DNA of 54,826 bases from Micromonospora yasonensis (GCF_026013475.1 NZ_JAPDPH010000021.1:1-54826); one strand, 5' to 3'; numbered from the stretch's first letter, positions 26,500 through 36,088 are shown. Made by a program: numbers and translations. Notes: a model not told the origin generated them from the sequence alone.

Positions 26500-28128
26500 C
26501 TACTGCGCGGGTACGGACGCCGGCGGGCTGAGCGGGCCCTCGTTCCCGCTGCGATCCAGCCCGGAGACGCAGTAGGACTGCGACTGTCCGTCCGGAGCGG
26601 TACGGTCGACCCACCCGGTGCCCCGGGCGGTGCCGACGAGCCGGGCGACGGTGCCGTCGACCCGGTAGACGGCGTAGCTCGTGGCCTCGTTTCCCCGCCA
26701 GGTCAGCGCGATGCCGCCGGTGTCGTCCCGGCCTACGTGGGTGAGCGCGGGGGCGGCCGGCGGCGCCGCCGTCAGCTGGGCCATCGGGGGCAGCAGTGCC
26801 GGGGCGGCGTAGTGCGCCTCGCTGTAGCGGCTGACCGCGCCGAGCTTGTCGGCGCGCACCTGCCGGGCGCTGAAGTGCACGCTCCCGCTCACCCCGTACC
26901 GTCGGTTGAGGGCGAGCTGGCGGTCCAGCTCGGCCGGGTCGCGCCAGGCGCCGCGCTCCCCCACCCGGTAGTCGGCCTGGCCGATGTAGAGCTGCACCCG
27001 GGTGCCCTTCACCGTGGCCACCCACCACGGCAGCAGCTTCGCGTAGTCGGCCTTGCCGAACCCGATGTGCCAGTAGAGCTGCGGCACGACGTAGTCCAGC
27101 CACTGCTCGCGTACCCAGAGACGGGTGTCGGCGTAGATGTCGTCGTAGCTCTGCAATCCGGCCGTCGCCGAGCCGGCCGGATCGGTGCGCTTGTTGCGCC
27201 AGATGCCGAACGGGCTGATCCCGAACTTCACCCATGGCTTGATCGCCTTGATCCGCTCGCTCATCTCCCGGACCAGCGTGTTCACGTTGTCCCGCCGCCA
27301 GGCGTGCTTGTCCGCGAACCCCCGGCCGTAGCGGGCGAACGCCGCGCCGTCCGGGAAGTCCTGCCCGGCCTCCGGGTACGGGTAGAAGAAGTCGTCGAAG
27401 TGCACGCCGTCGACGTCGTACCGCTGGACCGCCTCCAGCATCGAGTCCTCGACGAACCGGCGCGCCTCCGGGATGCCCGGGTTGAAGTAGAGGCGGCTGC
27501 CGGGCCGGTCGGCGCTGGGATAGGTCACCACCCAGTCGGGATGGTGCCGCAGCGGGTGCGTCGGCGCGAGCTGCTCCAGCCGGGGACCCGGACCCCCCAC
27601 CGTGGCCGGCTGCCCACCCCGGTACGGGTTGAACCAGGCATGGAACTCCAGGCTGCGGGCGTGGGCCTCGGCGACCATGAACTCCATCGGGTCCCAGCCC
27701 GGGTCGCGGCCGTCGCGGCGGCCGGTCAGCCACTGCGACCACGGCGCGTACCGGGACGGCCAGAGCGCGTCGCCGCTCGGTCGCACGTGGACGAAGACGG
27801 CGTTGTGGTGGCGCCGCACCGCCAGGTCCAGCCAGCTGCGGAACTCCGCCCGCACGGTCTCGGCCGGCAGCCCGGGCCGGCTCGGCCAGTCGATGTTGTT
27901 GACCGTCGTGATCCACATGCCGCGCACCTCGTGCGCCGCCCGGGCCGGTCGGCCGGCGCAGCCGGGGACACCGCCCGCCGGGCCGGCGTCGGCCGCGTCG
28001 AAAGCGGCCCGGTCGTGCAGCGACCAGGCACCGACCCCGGCCGCCATGGCGAGCGAGGCGAGCACCGCCACGAGCGTCCGGGTACGACGACGGCGGGCGG
28101 CGGGAGCAGGCGGCGCGGCGGCGGGCAT
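26500..28128 (-). CDS. secreted or membrane-anchored glycoside-hydrolase-like protein (GHL10/DUF187, YngK-like)
   Basis: The protein has 542 residues from ATG 28128 (an in-frame GTG at 28143 adds five; neither has a clear ribosome site). A basic N-terminus, then a hydrophobic helix (TLVAVLASLAMAAGVGAW), indicates export or anchoring. The catalytic-like domain has REVRGMWITTVNN-type GHL10 features: EVRGMWITT, WFNPYRGG, LYFNPGIPEARRFV, YDVDGVHFDDFFYPYP (acidic pair) and YVVPQLYWHIGF. A C-terminal fibronectin-III-like domain (about residues 440-535) ends in SGLDRSGNEGPLSPP. Family members such as YngK are thought to cleave cell-wall or exopolysaccharide glycans. It stands alone, convergent to the aldehyde dehydrogenase. 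Confidence 0.85.
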   Translation of the reverse strand: MPAAAPPAPAARRRRTRTLVAVLASLAMAAGVGAWSLHDRAAFDAADAGPAGGVPGCAGRPARAAHEVRGMWITTVNNIDWPSRPGLPAETVRAEFRSWLDLAVRRHHNAVFVHVRPSGDALWPSRYAPWSQWLTGRRDGRDPGWDPMEFMVAEAHARSLEFHAWFNPYRGGQPATVGGPGPRLEQLAPTHPLRHHPDWVVTYPSADRPGSRLYFNPGIPEARRFVEDSMLEAVQRYDVDGVHFDDFFYPYPEAGQDFPDGAAFARYGRGFADKHAWRRDNVNTLVREMSERIKAIKPWVKFGISPFGIWRNKRTDPAGSATAGLQSYDDIYADTRLWVREQWLDYVVPQLYWHIGFGKADYAKLLPWWVATVKGTRVQLYIGQADYRVGERGAWRDPAELDRQLALNRRYGVSGSVHFSARQVRADKLGAVSRYSEAHYAAPALLPPMAQLTAAPPAAPALTHVGRDDTGGIALTWRGNEATSYAVYRVDGTVARLVGTARGTGWVDRTAPDGQSQSYCVSGLDRSGNEGPLSPPASVPAQ

Positions 28129-28169
28129 TGGGCCAGTCTGCACACTGCTTGCCCGCCGGTGTACCGGTT

Positions 28170-28189
28170 GGGCCGTTAATTAACGGCCC
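28170..28189. repeat. perfect 20-bp palindrome with TTAATTAA core
   Basis: The arms GGGCCGTTAA and TTAACGGCCC are directly joined in the 97-bp gap between the FUSC stop and the GHL10 start. As RNA it can fold into an 8-bp stem with an AATT loop, so it may terminate the FUSC transcript. As DNA it could be an operator for the downstream hydrolase. An eight-base A/T core is rare in this GC-rich window. Confidence 0.6.
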
Positions 28190-28225
28190 GCTAAGCCCGT
28201 CGAGCCGCCCACGCGCCCACGGTGG

Positions 28226-30556
28226 TCAGCGCCACCAGGGCCGGCCCGCCGCCACGACCGCCCGGTCGACGGGTCCGGCCAGGTCGTCGCCCACCTGGTC
28301 GATACCGCGGAGCCACTCGGCCGCGACCGCCAGTGCCATCGCGGACCCGGCGACCGCCTCGTCGCCGCGCCACCGCCGCAGACAGGTCCACACCGGCGCC
28401 CCCAGATCCGGCACCGTGGGCCGGAAGGACGGCGTCCGGCCGTCGGTCAACCGGTCGGCCGACCGCGCCAGGCCACCGAGCAGCGCCTGCTGGGCCGATC
28501 GAACCGGCTCGACCAGGTCCCGGCACGCGTCCGCTCGGTAGCCCGACAAGCGGACCGCGTCCCGCATCAGGCTGGCCGCCATGACCAGGTAGTTCGCCCC
28601 GGTCAGCAGCGCCACGGCGCTGGTGACGTCGAGCGGCCCGGTTGGCCGCTCGGACAGGTAGTCGGCGAGCGCCAACTCGGCCCGGATACGGGGGCCCGCG
28701 GGCGGAGCCGACGGCCGGCCGCCCGCGTCGACGGCCAGCACCTGGTCGAAGGCACGCCGGAGTTGGTCGACGGCGGCCCGATGGTAGGCGGCCACGCTGC
28801 GGACGAACTGCCGGCGCGCCCCGTACGGCCAGAGCACCAGGCTGAGCACCACGCTGACCGCCACTCCGACACCGACGTCCGCCAGCCGAATGAGGCCCAG
28901 CCGCCATCCCACCGGGGCGAGCAGGTTGAAGATGATCATCAGGTCGAGCGTGAAGGCGGCCTGGCTGAGCAGGAAGCGTTGCGAATTGGCGGTGTAGGCG
29001 GACAGGAACACCGCGACGGGAAGCACCGCCCACAGCGGCCCCGGACGGCCGCCGGCCGCGATGACCAGGGCGGATCCGCCGAGGACACCCACCACGTTGC
29101 CGGCGATGGCCCGCGCTACCGACCGGGCGGTCCCCAGGGCGTTGGTCCGCAGCACCTGCAACGTGCCCAGCACCACCCAGAAGGCGTGCGGGAGGCCCAG
29201 CCGCGCGGCGAGCCACACCGACAACGCCAGGCCCACCGCGGCCCGCAGGCTGTCCCGCAGCGCCGTCGAGTTCGGCGCGGCCGACGACGCCAGCCACCGC
29301 AGGCGCCGGTGGCGCGCCGGCTGATCATCGAGGGCCGTCGGCGACCTGCCGCTGCCGATGCCGGCCCTCCGGCCGGTGGCCGCCGAGGCGTTGACCGCCA
29401 CCGACGTCGACAGGTACGCCAGCACCCGCAGCGTGTGGTCGACGGCCAGGGCGGCGAGGACCTGTTCGGCCGGCGCCGACCGGTCGAGCAACTTCCGCAC
29501 CCACCGCTCCAGCGCGCGCTGGTGCGCCCGCCGCCGCCGGTCGAGACCGGCCACGTCCGGCTCCCCCGCGGCGCCCTCCAGGGTGGCGGCGCCGGCACGC
29601 AGCGCGCCCGACACCGCCTCCACCATCTCTCCCTCGGTCCCGGTGCTGCGCCGGGCCAGGTGGTACGGCCGGTACAACGGGTGACGAACGACGCTCACGA
29701 GCAGGTGCAGATCGCCGAGGAGTTCCGCGTACGCGTGCAGCCGACGCCGCGAGCCGACCGCGCGGCTGGCCGTGTCGGCGTAGCGCTCGCGAGCGGTGCC
29801 GACCGCCGTGGCCGCCACGTCCCGGAACCGGCTCAGCTCCGGATCGCCCGGGTCGCGCGCCACCACGGCGACCAGGTCCGCCACCGCGCGGCACGCCTCG
29901 GCGGCGGCACGGGTCAGTGCCACCGGCCCGGCGCGCGGCAGCAGGAGCAGGCCGGCGACGGTCGCCACGACGCCGGCGAACACCCACCCCGCCACCCGGA
30001 CCGGGATCTGACCGGCCGCCGGAGGCAGCGTGACGGTCAGCACGAACGACAGGAGCAGGCCCAGCCGTGCCGTGCCGACATGGCCGCCCACCACCGCGGC
30101 GAGGAAGGTGGTCACGAGCGCCACCGCGAACATCACGAGCGGGACGGCGACCGCCGACCGGGCCACCACCGTACCGACCGCCACCAGGACCGCTCCCGCC
30201 GTCGTGGCCAGCAGGTAGGAGCGCGCCCGTTCCCGGCGGGTGCCGCCGAAGTCACTCATGATGAGCAGGGCGAAGCCGCCGAAGACGGTGAACGTGGCGA
30301 ACGACTGGTTCCCCACCACGTACCGCCCGAACGCGAACAGACCCGGCAGCACGAGCGCGGCGCGCACCGCGTCCCTCGGCGCGCTGCGCTGCGGATCGCC
30401 CAGCAGCGACACCACCCGGTGTACGGCTCGACCGAGGCGCGCACCCGGGCTGCCACCGGCCGTCGCCGACCTGCCAGCTTCGGGAGCCGATGTTCCGATC
30501 CGCCCGTGTGGTCCGCCCTCGGTGCCGCCTCGTCGTACCCCACCGGGCTCCGCCAT
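28226..30556 (-). CDS. FUSC-family inner-membrane protein (aromatic acid exporter-like)
   Basis: The protein has 776 residues with two hydrophobic halves. The first helix bundle (about residues 65-205) contains GNQSFATFTVFGGFALLIMSDFGG. A soluble helical region (about 215-390) follows, then a second bundle (about 405-560) with GLPHAFWVVLGTLQVLRTNA, and a long cytoplasmic C-terminal part. This is the architecture of fusaric-acid-resistance (FUSC/AaeB/YccS) proteins, which export aromatic acids or small amphiphiles. No membrane-fusion partner is encoded nearby, as is usual for actinobacterial copies. Its substrate is unknown. It diverges from the D-Ala-D-Ala carboxypeptidase gene across a 247-bp region (30557-30803) in which I could not identify a convincing promoter. 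Confidence 0.85.
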   Translation of the reverse strand: MAEPGGVRRGGTEGGPHGRIGTSAPEAGRSATAGGSPGARLGRAVHRVVSLLGDPQRSAPRDAVRAALVLPGLFAFGRYVVGNQSFATFTVFGGFALLIMSDFGGTRRERARSYLLATTAGAVLVAVGTVVARSAVAVPLVMFAVALVTTFLAAVVGGHVGTARLGLLLSFVLTVTLPPAAGQIPVRVAGWVFAGVVATVAGLLLLPRAGPVALTRAAAEACRAVADLVAVVARDPGDPELSRFRDVAATAVGTARERYADTASRAVGSRRRLHAYAELLGDLHLLVSVVRHPLYRPYHLARRSTGTEGEMVEAVSGALRAGAATLEGAAGEPDVAGLDRRRRAHQRALERWVRKLLDRSAPAEQVLAALAVDHTLRVLAYLSTSVAVNASAATGRRAGIGSGRSPTALDDQPARHRRLRWLASSAAPNSTALRDSLRAAVGLALSVWLAARLGLPHAFWVVLGTLQVLRTNALGTARSVARAIAGNVVGVLGGSALVIAAGGRPGPLWAVLPVAVFLSAYTANSQRFLLSQAAFTLDLMIIFNLLAPVGWRLGLIRLADVGVGVAVSVVLSLVLWPYGARRQFVRSVAAYHRAAVDQLRRAFDQVLAVDAGGRPSAPPAGPRIRAELALADYLSERPTGPLDVTSAVALLTGANYLVMAASLMRDAVRLSGYRADACRDLVEPVRSAQQALLGGLARSADRLTDGRTPSFRPTVPDLGAPVWTCLRRWRGDEAVAGSAMALAVAAEWLRGIDQVGDDLAGPVDRAVVAAGRPWWR

Positions 30557-30803
30557 GGCATCTCTGTAGCCAGCCGCGCCCGGGCTACACCTCGCACGGC
30601 AACCGATACGGGGAGATCGCGCGTGTCCAACGGTGGGAGACGGATGCTGGCCGGCCCGCTACCCTCCACACACCGGGGGGCGACCGCTGTCGCGGCCGCC
30701 GCCGGAACAGCGAACCATCTCGGCCGCACAAAACAGTGACAGGGACAGCTACCCGCCGGCGGAGCCGTCAGGCAGGCCGGCGTGCCATCGGGAAGGCATC
30801 AGA

Positions 30804-32093
30804 ATGCTCGACTCCGCGACGACCCAGGTGATCCCGCGGGTCCCGCCACCACCGTCGGGCCGACGTCGCGCGGGCGGTCCCCGGCTGCTGATCACCGGCC
30901 TGCTGGCCCTGCTCCTGATCGGTACCGCGCTGGTGGCGGTCGAGCCGCTACGCCGGCCGCTGCCCGCGCCGACGGTCACCCGGACGCTGCCCACGTCGGC
31001 GATCATTGCGGGCAAGGCCCCGGCGATGCCGTGGCCCAGGATCGGACAGGCCGCCCTCACGGTCGAAGGGTTCGGATCACTCGGTACGTCGGGCAAGCGC
31101 AAGCCGGTGCCCATCGCGAGCGTGACGAAGGTGATGACCGCGTACGTCATCCTCACCGAACACCCCCTCGACCCGGGCGAGCAGGGACCGGAACTCACCG
31201 TCAGCGCGGCGCAGGCCGCCGCGTACCCGCGGGAGCAGGCGCGGGGTGAGTCCCTCGTGCCGGTCGTGGCGGGCGCGGTCTTCACCGAGCGGCAGGCGCT
31301 CCAGGCCGTGCTGCTCCCGTCGGCGAACAACATGGCGCGGATCCTGGCCGCCTGGGACGCGGGCAGCGTCGAGGCATTCGTCGCCAAGATGAACGACACC
31401 GCTGCCGCGCTCGGGATGGCCGACACCCACTACACCGACCCGTCCGGGTACGACCCCGGCACGGTGAGCACCGCCGTCGACCAGGTGATCCTGGCCCGTA
31501 AGGCGATGGAACTACCGACGTTCGCGGAGATCGTCGCGCAGAAAAAGGCCACCCTGCCGATCGCCGGCACCGTGAAGAACTACAACACCCTGGTCGGCCG
31601 GGACGGCGTCGTCGGGATCAAGACCGGGTCCACCGACGAGGCCGGCGGCTGCCTCGTCTTCGCCGCCGTCGCCACGGTGGGCGGCCGCCGGATGACCATC
31701 GTGGGCGCCGTCCTGGGGCAGCCCGGCGCCAACACCCCCGTGCAGCTGGACCGGGTGTTCCGGGCGACCCGCCCGCTGGTCCGCGCGGCCACCGCCGCGA
31801 TCGCGCTGCATCCGATCGTCCGGGCCGGCGAGCAGGTCGCCACCGTGCACGGGCCGCTCGGCACGGGCACGACGCTGCACGCCGCACAGGACGTGAGCGT
31901 GCTGGGCTGGCCCGGCATGCGGGTACGGCTGGACGTCGCCATCCCGGCCGTACCCGCACGGCTGCCGGCCGGCACCGAACGCGGTCGGGTCAGTGCCGCC
32001 ACCGGCGGCGGCCGGCCGGTGGCGACTGTGCTGCGCACCGGCCCAGGGCTGGCGCCGCCGAGCACCTGGGACCGCATCCGGCACCACCGCTGA
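30804..32093 (+). CDS. membrane-anchored D-alanyl-D-alanine carboxypeptidase (serine-type, S11)
   Basis: The protein has 429 residues. ATG start with GGGAAGG upstream. A Pro/Arg-rich cytoplasmic N-terminus and one membrane helix (residues 28-46) place the catalytic domain outside. The penicillin-binding motifs are SVTK (Ser106 nucleophile, Lys109), SAN (173-175) and KTGS (Lys273). It trims the terminal D-Ala from peptidoglycan pentapeptides (DacA/PBP5-like). The first motif is S-V-T-K, within the family's S-x-x-K. It stands alone and convergent to the sigma-factor pair. Confidence 0.92.
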   Translation: MLDSATTQVIPRVPPPPSGRRRAGGPRLLITGLLALLLIGTALVAVEPLRRPLPAPTVTRTLPTSAIIAGKAPAMPWPRIGQAALTVEGFGSLGTSGKRKPVPIASVTKVMTAYVILTEHPLDPGEQGPELTVSAAQAAAYPREQARGESLVPVVAGAVFTERQALQAVLLPSANNMARILAAWDAGSVEAFVAKMNDTAAALGMADTHYTDPSGYDPGTVSTAVDQVILARKAMELPTFAEIVAQKKATLPIAGTVKNYNTLVGRDGVVGIKTGSTDEAGGCLVFAAVATVGGRRMTIVGAVLGQPGANTPVQLDRVFRATRPLVRAATAAIALHPIVRAGEQVATVHGPLGTGTTLHAAQDVSVLGWPGMRVRLDVAIPAVPARLPAGTERGRVSAATGGGRPVATVLRTGPGLAPPSTWDRIRHHR

Positions 32094-32132
32094 GCCGGCG
32101 GCGGCCTCGGCCCAGGTCCTCGACGTCGGCTG

Positions 32133-33332
32133 TCAACGACAGCGCCAGACCACCGGGACCGGCAGCTTGCCGCCGGCCGATCCGTCACCCGCGATGAGCC
32201 GGCCGTCCTGGCTGATCGCGACGGCGATGTTGGCCAGGCTGCTCTTGTGGTTGTCGAGATCGGGCAGGGTGAGCTCATCCTGGAGGCTGGCCAGCAACGC
32301 TCGCCCCTCCTCCTGGTTGCCGACGAGCCAGCCGTCGGCGCTCACGCTACGGCCGCCGATGCTCAGCTCCGGGAAGGCCCTGACCTCGCCGGTGCGCAGA
32401 TTCCACAGCGTCGGCGTGTCGCCGCGTGGACTGTCCGCCATGCCCGCGACCCAGTCGCCGACGATCGCCATTGCCCGGGACGAGACGGCTCGTTCGCCCG
32501 CGATCACCGGCAACGGCAACTGCCGCAACGCGCCGTTGGGCAACCAGGCGTACGCCCGCGGCATGTTGGCACCCTGCTTGTCGAGCATGCCGACGATCGT
32601 GCCGTCCGCGGCGATGTCGGTGGCCTCGCCCTCCCAGACACCGCTCGGCGTCGGCAGTGCGACCGGCTGCTCGGACGGCGACCGCCACACCACCGGTCGT
32701 CGCCGGGTGTCCCAGCCGACCACGACCCCTTCGTCGTTGATCGCGTTGGCGACGGTGGGCCGCATGCCAGGCAGATTGGTCACTGTGCCGTCCCGGTACA
32801 TCCAGGCCTGTTGACCGATGTCACCACTGACCCCGACCGCCACGCCGCGGGCGTTGATGTCGGTCGGCAACTGCTGGTCACCGGGCACCCGCACCACCTG
32901 GAGGTGGCCGTTGTCCCAGATCAGCATGTCGAGCCGCCCCACCTTCCCGCCGGGGTTGGTCCGGCCCACGATGTAGCGCCCGGTCGGATCCATGTTGATC
33001 ACCATGTCCATGACGCTGTGCGGCGGTACCGGCAGGCGCTCGACCGGGCAGCTCGTGGGCAAGCTGCGCGGCGGCGTACGGGACGTGGACGTCGCCGGTG
33101 CCGGCTCGGCTCGGCGTCGCAGCGCGTCGGTCATGGCGGGCACGGCAACGACCGCCAGCGCCGTGAGGCCCGCGGTCGCGGCCACCGAGATCCGGATCCG
33201 CAGGGTACGACGTCGAGCCGCCGACCGCCCGGCGTGCACGATGTCCTCCGCGGAGAACCGGGGTCCCGCCGCCACCGCCCCGGCCCGGCGCTCGAGCGTC
33301 CCGCCGAGCCGCTCCTCTACCCGATCGTTCAT
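32133..33332 (-). CDS. membrane-anchored HAF-repeat/beta-propeller-like protein coupled to ECF sigma factor
   Basis: The protein has 399 residues. A cytoplasmic N-terminus of about 45 residues is followed by one membrane helix (ISVAATAGLTALAVVAVPAM), a Pro/Ser/Thr linker and an extracytoplasmic domain. That domain has repeated D/A-I-N-x-x-G-x-x-V-G units: ININ-like GRYIVGRT, DINARGVAVGVSG, AINDEGVVVGWD, DIAADGTIVGML, AISQDGRLIAGDG. Such HAF/propeller repeats have no known enzymatic motif. The ATG overlaps the stop of the SigE-family sigma gene, so it is produced with the sigma factor and may tether or sense for it. No zinc-binding anti-sigma motif is present. The regulatory role is inference from coupling and topology. 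Confidence 0.7.
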   Translation of the reverse strand: MNDRVEERLGGTLERRAGAVAAGPRFSAEDIVHAGRSAARRRTLRIRISVAATAGLTALAVVAVPAMTDALRRRAEPAPATSTSRTPPRSLPTSCPVERLPVPPHSVMDMVINMDPTGRYIVGRTNPGGKVGRLDMLIWDNGHLQVVRVPGDQQLPTDINARGVAVGVSGDIGQQAWMYRDGTVTNLPGMRPTVANAINDEGVVVGWDTRRRPVVWRSPSEQPVALPTPSGVWEGEATDIAADGTIVGMLDKQGANMPRAYAWLPNGALRQLPLPVIAGERAVSSRAMAIVGDWVAGMADSPRGDTPTLWNLRTGEVRAFPELSIGGRSVSADGWLVGNQEEGRALLASLQDELTLPDLDNHKSSLANIAVAISQDGRLIAGDGSAGGKLPVPVVWRCR

Positions 33333-33841
33333 CTCACCGACCCCACTTCTGCGTCCTGCTGCTCCAGTAGGCGGCGCAGCGCGGCAAGGCCCCGCGACGT
33401 GTGGCTCTTCACCGTGCCTCGCGAGATGTCCAACACCTCGGCGATCTCCGCCTCACCCATGCCCTCGTAGTAGCGCAGCACCAGCACGGCGCGCTGCTTC
33501 ACCGGCAGCGCCAGCAGGTGCTGCCACATCGTGTCCTGCTCCAGACGCACGTCCATCTCGTCCGCCCCGCCGCCCTCCGGCAGCGTGGCGACCGGTCGCT
33601 CCCGGTACGGTCGGCCCCGCCACCACGACGTCGCGGTGTTGACCATCACGCGTCGCACGTATCCCTCGACCGCACCGGGATCCCGGATACGCTGCCACTT
33701 CACGTAGGTCTTGATGAGCGCGGTCTGCAGCAGGTCCTCGGCTCGATCCCGGTCGCCGACCAGCAGGTACGCGCTGCGCAGCAATGCCGCCGAACGCGCT
33801 GCGACAAACCCGCGAAACGCGTCTTCGGCTAACTCGTCCAC
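33329..33841 (-). CDS. ECF RNA polymerase sigma factor, SigE family
   Basis: The protein has 170 residues. GTG at 33841 follows GGAGGT closely; a longer in-frame frame to 33964 lacks a ribosome site and would enter the neighbouring promoter. Region 2 includes SAYLLVGDRDRAEDLLQTALIKTYVKW (RNA polymerase and -10 contacts) with YVRRVMVNTATSWWR. Region 4 is a helix-turn-helix (VLVLRYYEGMGEAEIAEVLDISRGTVKSHTSRGLAAL, given in parts: EAEIAEVLDIS, GTVKSHTSRGL). The FVAARSAALLRSAYLL start is typical of the actinobacterial SigE-family (TIGR02983) proteins. The stop overlaps the downstream membrane gene, which takes the usual anti-sigma position. Confidence 0.92.
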   Translation of the reverse strand: MDELAEDAFRGFVAARSAALLRSAYLLVGDRDRAEDLLQTALIKTYVKWQRIRDPGAVEGYVRRVMVNTATSWWRGRPYRERPVATLPEGGGADEMDVRLEQDTMWQHLLALPVKQRAVLVLRYYEGMGEAEIAEVLDISRGTVKSHTSRGLAALRRLLEQQDAEVGSVR

Positions 33842-34016
33842 TGAACCTCCACCCGAACCAGTTCGGCCGTCGGGAGTAAGGACGCCACCGGTCACCGATC
33901 GGTTGTCCGGCGGCAGGCACGGTTTTGGCGCCGTCCGGTAGCGTGCGCCAGCCCCGGCCGGCACCGGGTGTCGTGCTCGTCGGCACCGCAGCGGACGGTG
34001 ACGCCGACGTACGGCC

Positions 34017-34022
34017 TAGGGT
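34017..34022 (+). promoter_or_regulatory. -10 element TAGGGT of probable leaderless transcript
   Basis: TAGGGT (TANNNT) ends 7 bp before the ATG at 34030, which has no ribosome binding site. That spacing puts the transcription start at or next to the start codon. Similar spacing occurs at 38398-38403 and 39400-39405. Confidence 0.5.
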
Positions 34023-34029
34023 GGGCGGC

Positions 34030-35277
34030 ATGGCAGCCCCCGCTCCCGCCACCGACGGCTCCCCGGCCCAGAATCCGCTCACCCAGCTCACGCTGGACGA
34101 ACTGCGCCAGCGCACCAGCGTGAAGTGGCGGATGCACCCGTCCGACGTGCTCCCCCTCTGGGTCGCGGAGATGGACGTTCCGCTCGCTCCCCCGGTGGCC
34201 GACGCGCTCCGCCGCGCGATCGACCTCGGTGACACCGGTTACGCGTACGGGACGGCGTACGCCGAGGCGCTCGGCGACTTCGCCGCCCGGCGCTGGGGCT
34301 GGCACGACTTCCGGGTCGAGCACACCACGGTCGTGCCGGACGTGATGATGGGCATCGTCGAGGTGCTCCGGCTCGTGACCGAACCCGGCGACGCGGTCGT
34401 GGTCTGCTCCCCCGTGTACCCGCCCTTCTACGCCTTCGTCAGCCACGCCGGGCGGCAGGTGATCGAGGCTCCACTCGGACCCGACCTGCGGATGGACCCC
34501 GCCGCGCTCGACGAGGCCTTCCGTCGCGCCCGGGCCCACGGCCGCCGGCCGGCGTTCCTGCTGTGCAACCCGCACAACCCGACCGGCGTCGTGCACCGCC
34601 GCGACGAACTCGAGGCCGTCGCGGACCTGGCCCGTCGGCACGGCCTGCGGGTGGTCTCCGACGAGATCCACGCCCCGCTGGTGCTCCCCGGGGCGCAGTT
34701 CACCCCGTACCTCACGGTGGCCGGCGCCGAGAACGCGTTCGCCCTGACCTCCGCCTCGAAGGCGTGGAACCTCGCCGGCCTCAAGGCGGCGCTCGCGGTG
34801 GCCGGGCCGCAGGCCGTCGCCGACCTCGACCGAATGCCGGAGGAGGTCGGCCACGGGCCCAGCCACCTGGGCGTCCTCGCGCACACCGCCGCGTTCCGCG
34901 CCGGCGGGCCCTGGCTCGACCTCCTCCTCGACGGCCTCGACGCCAACCGCGCGCTGCTGGCGGCGCTGCTGGCGAAGCACCTCCCGTCCGTGCCGTACCA
35001 CCGCCCCGAGGGCACCTACCTCGCCTGGCTGGACTGCACCGGCCTGAGCATCCCCACTGAGCAGCCGGACGGCGAACCCGGCGTGGCCAGCGACCTCGCC
35101 GGACCGGCGAAGATGTTCCTCGACCAGGCGCGGGTCGCGCTCAGCTCCGGGCACGTCTTCGGCACCGGCGGGGCAGGCTTCGTACGCCTCAACTTCGCCA
35201 CCTCACCCGCGATCCTCACCGAAGCCGTCACCCGGATGGGGCGGACGGTCGACGCGCACCTGGCCTCAGCGGGATGA
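34030..35277 (+). CDS. MalY/PatB-family PLP-dependent C-S beta-lyase (aminotransferase class I/II fold)
   Basis: The protein has 415 residues. The N-terminus has the MalY/PatB signature ([22 protein letters not shown], in part [10 protein letters not shown]) followed by [11 protein letters not shown]. The PLP-binding core has [21 protein letters not shown] and the Schiff-base lysine in [13 protein letters not shown]. These enzymes cleave cystathionine or cysteine conjugates to a thiol, pyruvate and ammonia. A roughly 12-residue insert near the C-terminus ([18 protein letters not shown] region) is somewhat Pro/Gly-rich. The stop overlaps the DUF218 gene (ATGA). Confidence 0.9.
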   Translation: MAAPAPATDGSPAQNPLTQLTLDELRQRTSVKWRMHPSDVLPLWVAEMDVPLAPPVADALRRAIDLGDTGYAYGTAYAEALGDFAARRWGWHDFRVEHTTVVPDVMMGIVEVLRLVTEPGDAVVVCSPVYPPFYAFVSHAGRQVIEAPLGPDLRMDPAALDEAFRRARAHGRRPAFLLCNPHNPTGVVHRRDELEAVADLARRHGLRVVSDEIHAPLVLPGAQFTPYLTVAGAENAFALTSASKAWNLAGLKAALAVAGPQAVADLDRMPEEVGHGPSHLGVLAHTAAFRAGGPWLDLLLDGLDANRALLAALLAKHLPSVPYHRPEGTYLAWLDCTGLSIPTEQPDGEPGVASDLAGPAKMFLDQARVALSSGHVFGTGGAGFVRLNFATSPAILTEAVTRMGRTVDAHLASAG

Positions 35278-35990
35278 GTCCACACATAGGAGGCAGGAGC
35301 GCTGCCGCGTCCCTTCCGCGGGTCGTGCAGCCGGCGGATCTCGCTGGCTACCCAGCTGTCCAACTGATGGACGTGGCGAAGCTCTTCATGGCGATCCTGG
35401 CCGTGCCGCAGTCGGCCGCCGAACACGTCGACGCTCTCGCCGTACCGACCGGCCAGGGTGAGGAGTGGCGTCTCGCCCATGCCATCCGACGCTGGGAGGC
35501 CACCCCGACCATCAACCATCTGCTGGTGGCGAACGGGAATCCGGCTGAAGAGACGTACCAGCAGCTCAGCCTCCCCTATCTCCGTAGGCTCGGCCTGCGC
35601 CGAGTCGACGGGGTCCAGCTGCAGGCCGAGCCGGCACCCAACACCGGCTTACAGGGCGCGTGGATCGCCCGCCAGGTCGAGGCCCTGGGCATCACGAGCG
35701 TCGCGCTCAGCGTCTCCGCATACCACCTGCCCCGCGTCTATCTCACGGTCCTCAAGGCACTCAGTAACCGCGGCATCCGCGTACCCCTCATCCCGGATCC
35801 GGTGCCGGTCGCTCCCGGCACCGTCGCCCCGGAGACGCAGGCGACCGCCTACGACCTGCTCCCCGGGGAGGCGGAACGCATCCTCACGTACCTGGACAAG
35901 GGATGGGTCGCCACCGTCACGGAACTACAGCGGTACCTCGACTGGCTGTGGAGCGACCACGAGGCCCTCCTCACCAGGGCTCCGAGCTGA
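35274..35990 (+). CDS. DUF218/YdcF-like domain protein
   Basis: The protein has 238 residues, and its ATG overlaps the C-S lyase stop (ATGA). No signal peptide. There is a Rossmann-like core with [20 protein letters not shown] and a second conserved block [21 protein letters not shown]; the S-x-Y-H-x-x-R pattern matches the DUF218 (SanA/YdcF/ElyC) superfamily. YdcF binds S-adenosylmethionine in vitro, but biochemical roles in this family are mostly unknown. Coupling to a PLP sulfur lyase hints at a shared sulfur or amino-acid function, but this is speculative. The assignment is moderate because overall similarity is limited to these blocks. Confidence 0.55.
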   Translation: MSPHIGGRSAAASLPRVVQPADLAGYPAVQLMDVAKLFMAILAVPQSAAEHVDALAVPTGQGEEWRLAHAIRRWEATPTINHLLVANGNPAEETYQQLSLPYLRRLGLRRVDGVQLQAEPAPNTGLQGAWIARQVEALGITSVALSVSAYHLPRVYLTVLKALSNRGIRVPLIPDPVPVAPGTVAPETQATAYDLLPGEAERILTYLDKGWVATVTELQRYLDWLWSDHEALLTRAPS

Positions 35991-36088
35991 AACCGGTCCT
36001 TACGCCCTTCCACGACCTACGCCACCGTCGCCCGCCGCGCCCAACGCCCGAGGTCGTATGGATCAGCCAACCAGGCCCCGACCTGGCG

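Noticed and set aside
28763..30739. A 658-codon plus-strand frame antisense to the FUSC gene
   Set aside because: It has extreme Arg/Gly/His content and no motif; the FUSC membrane protein on the other strand is convincing.
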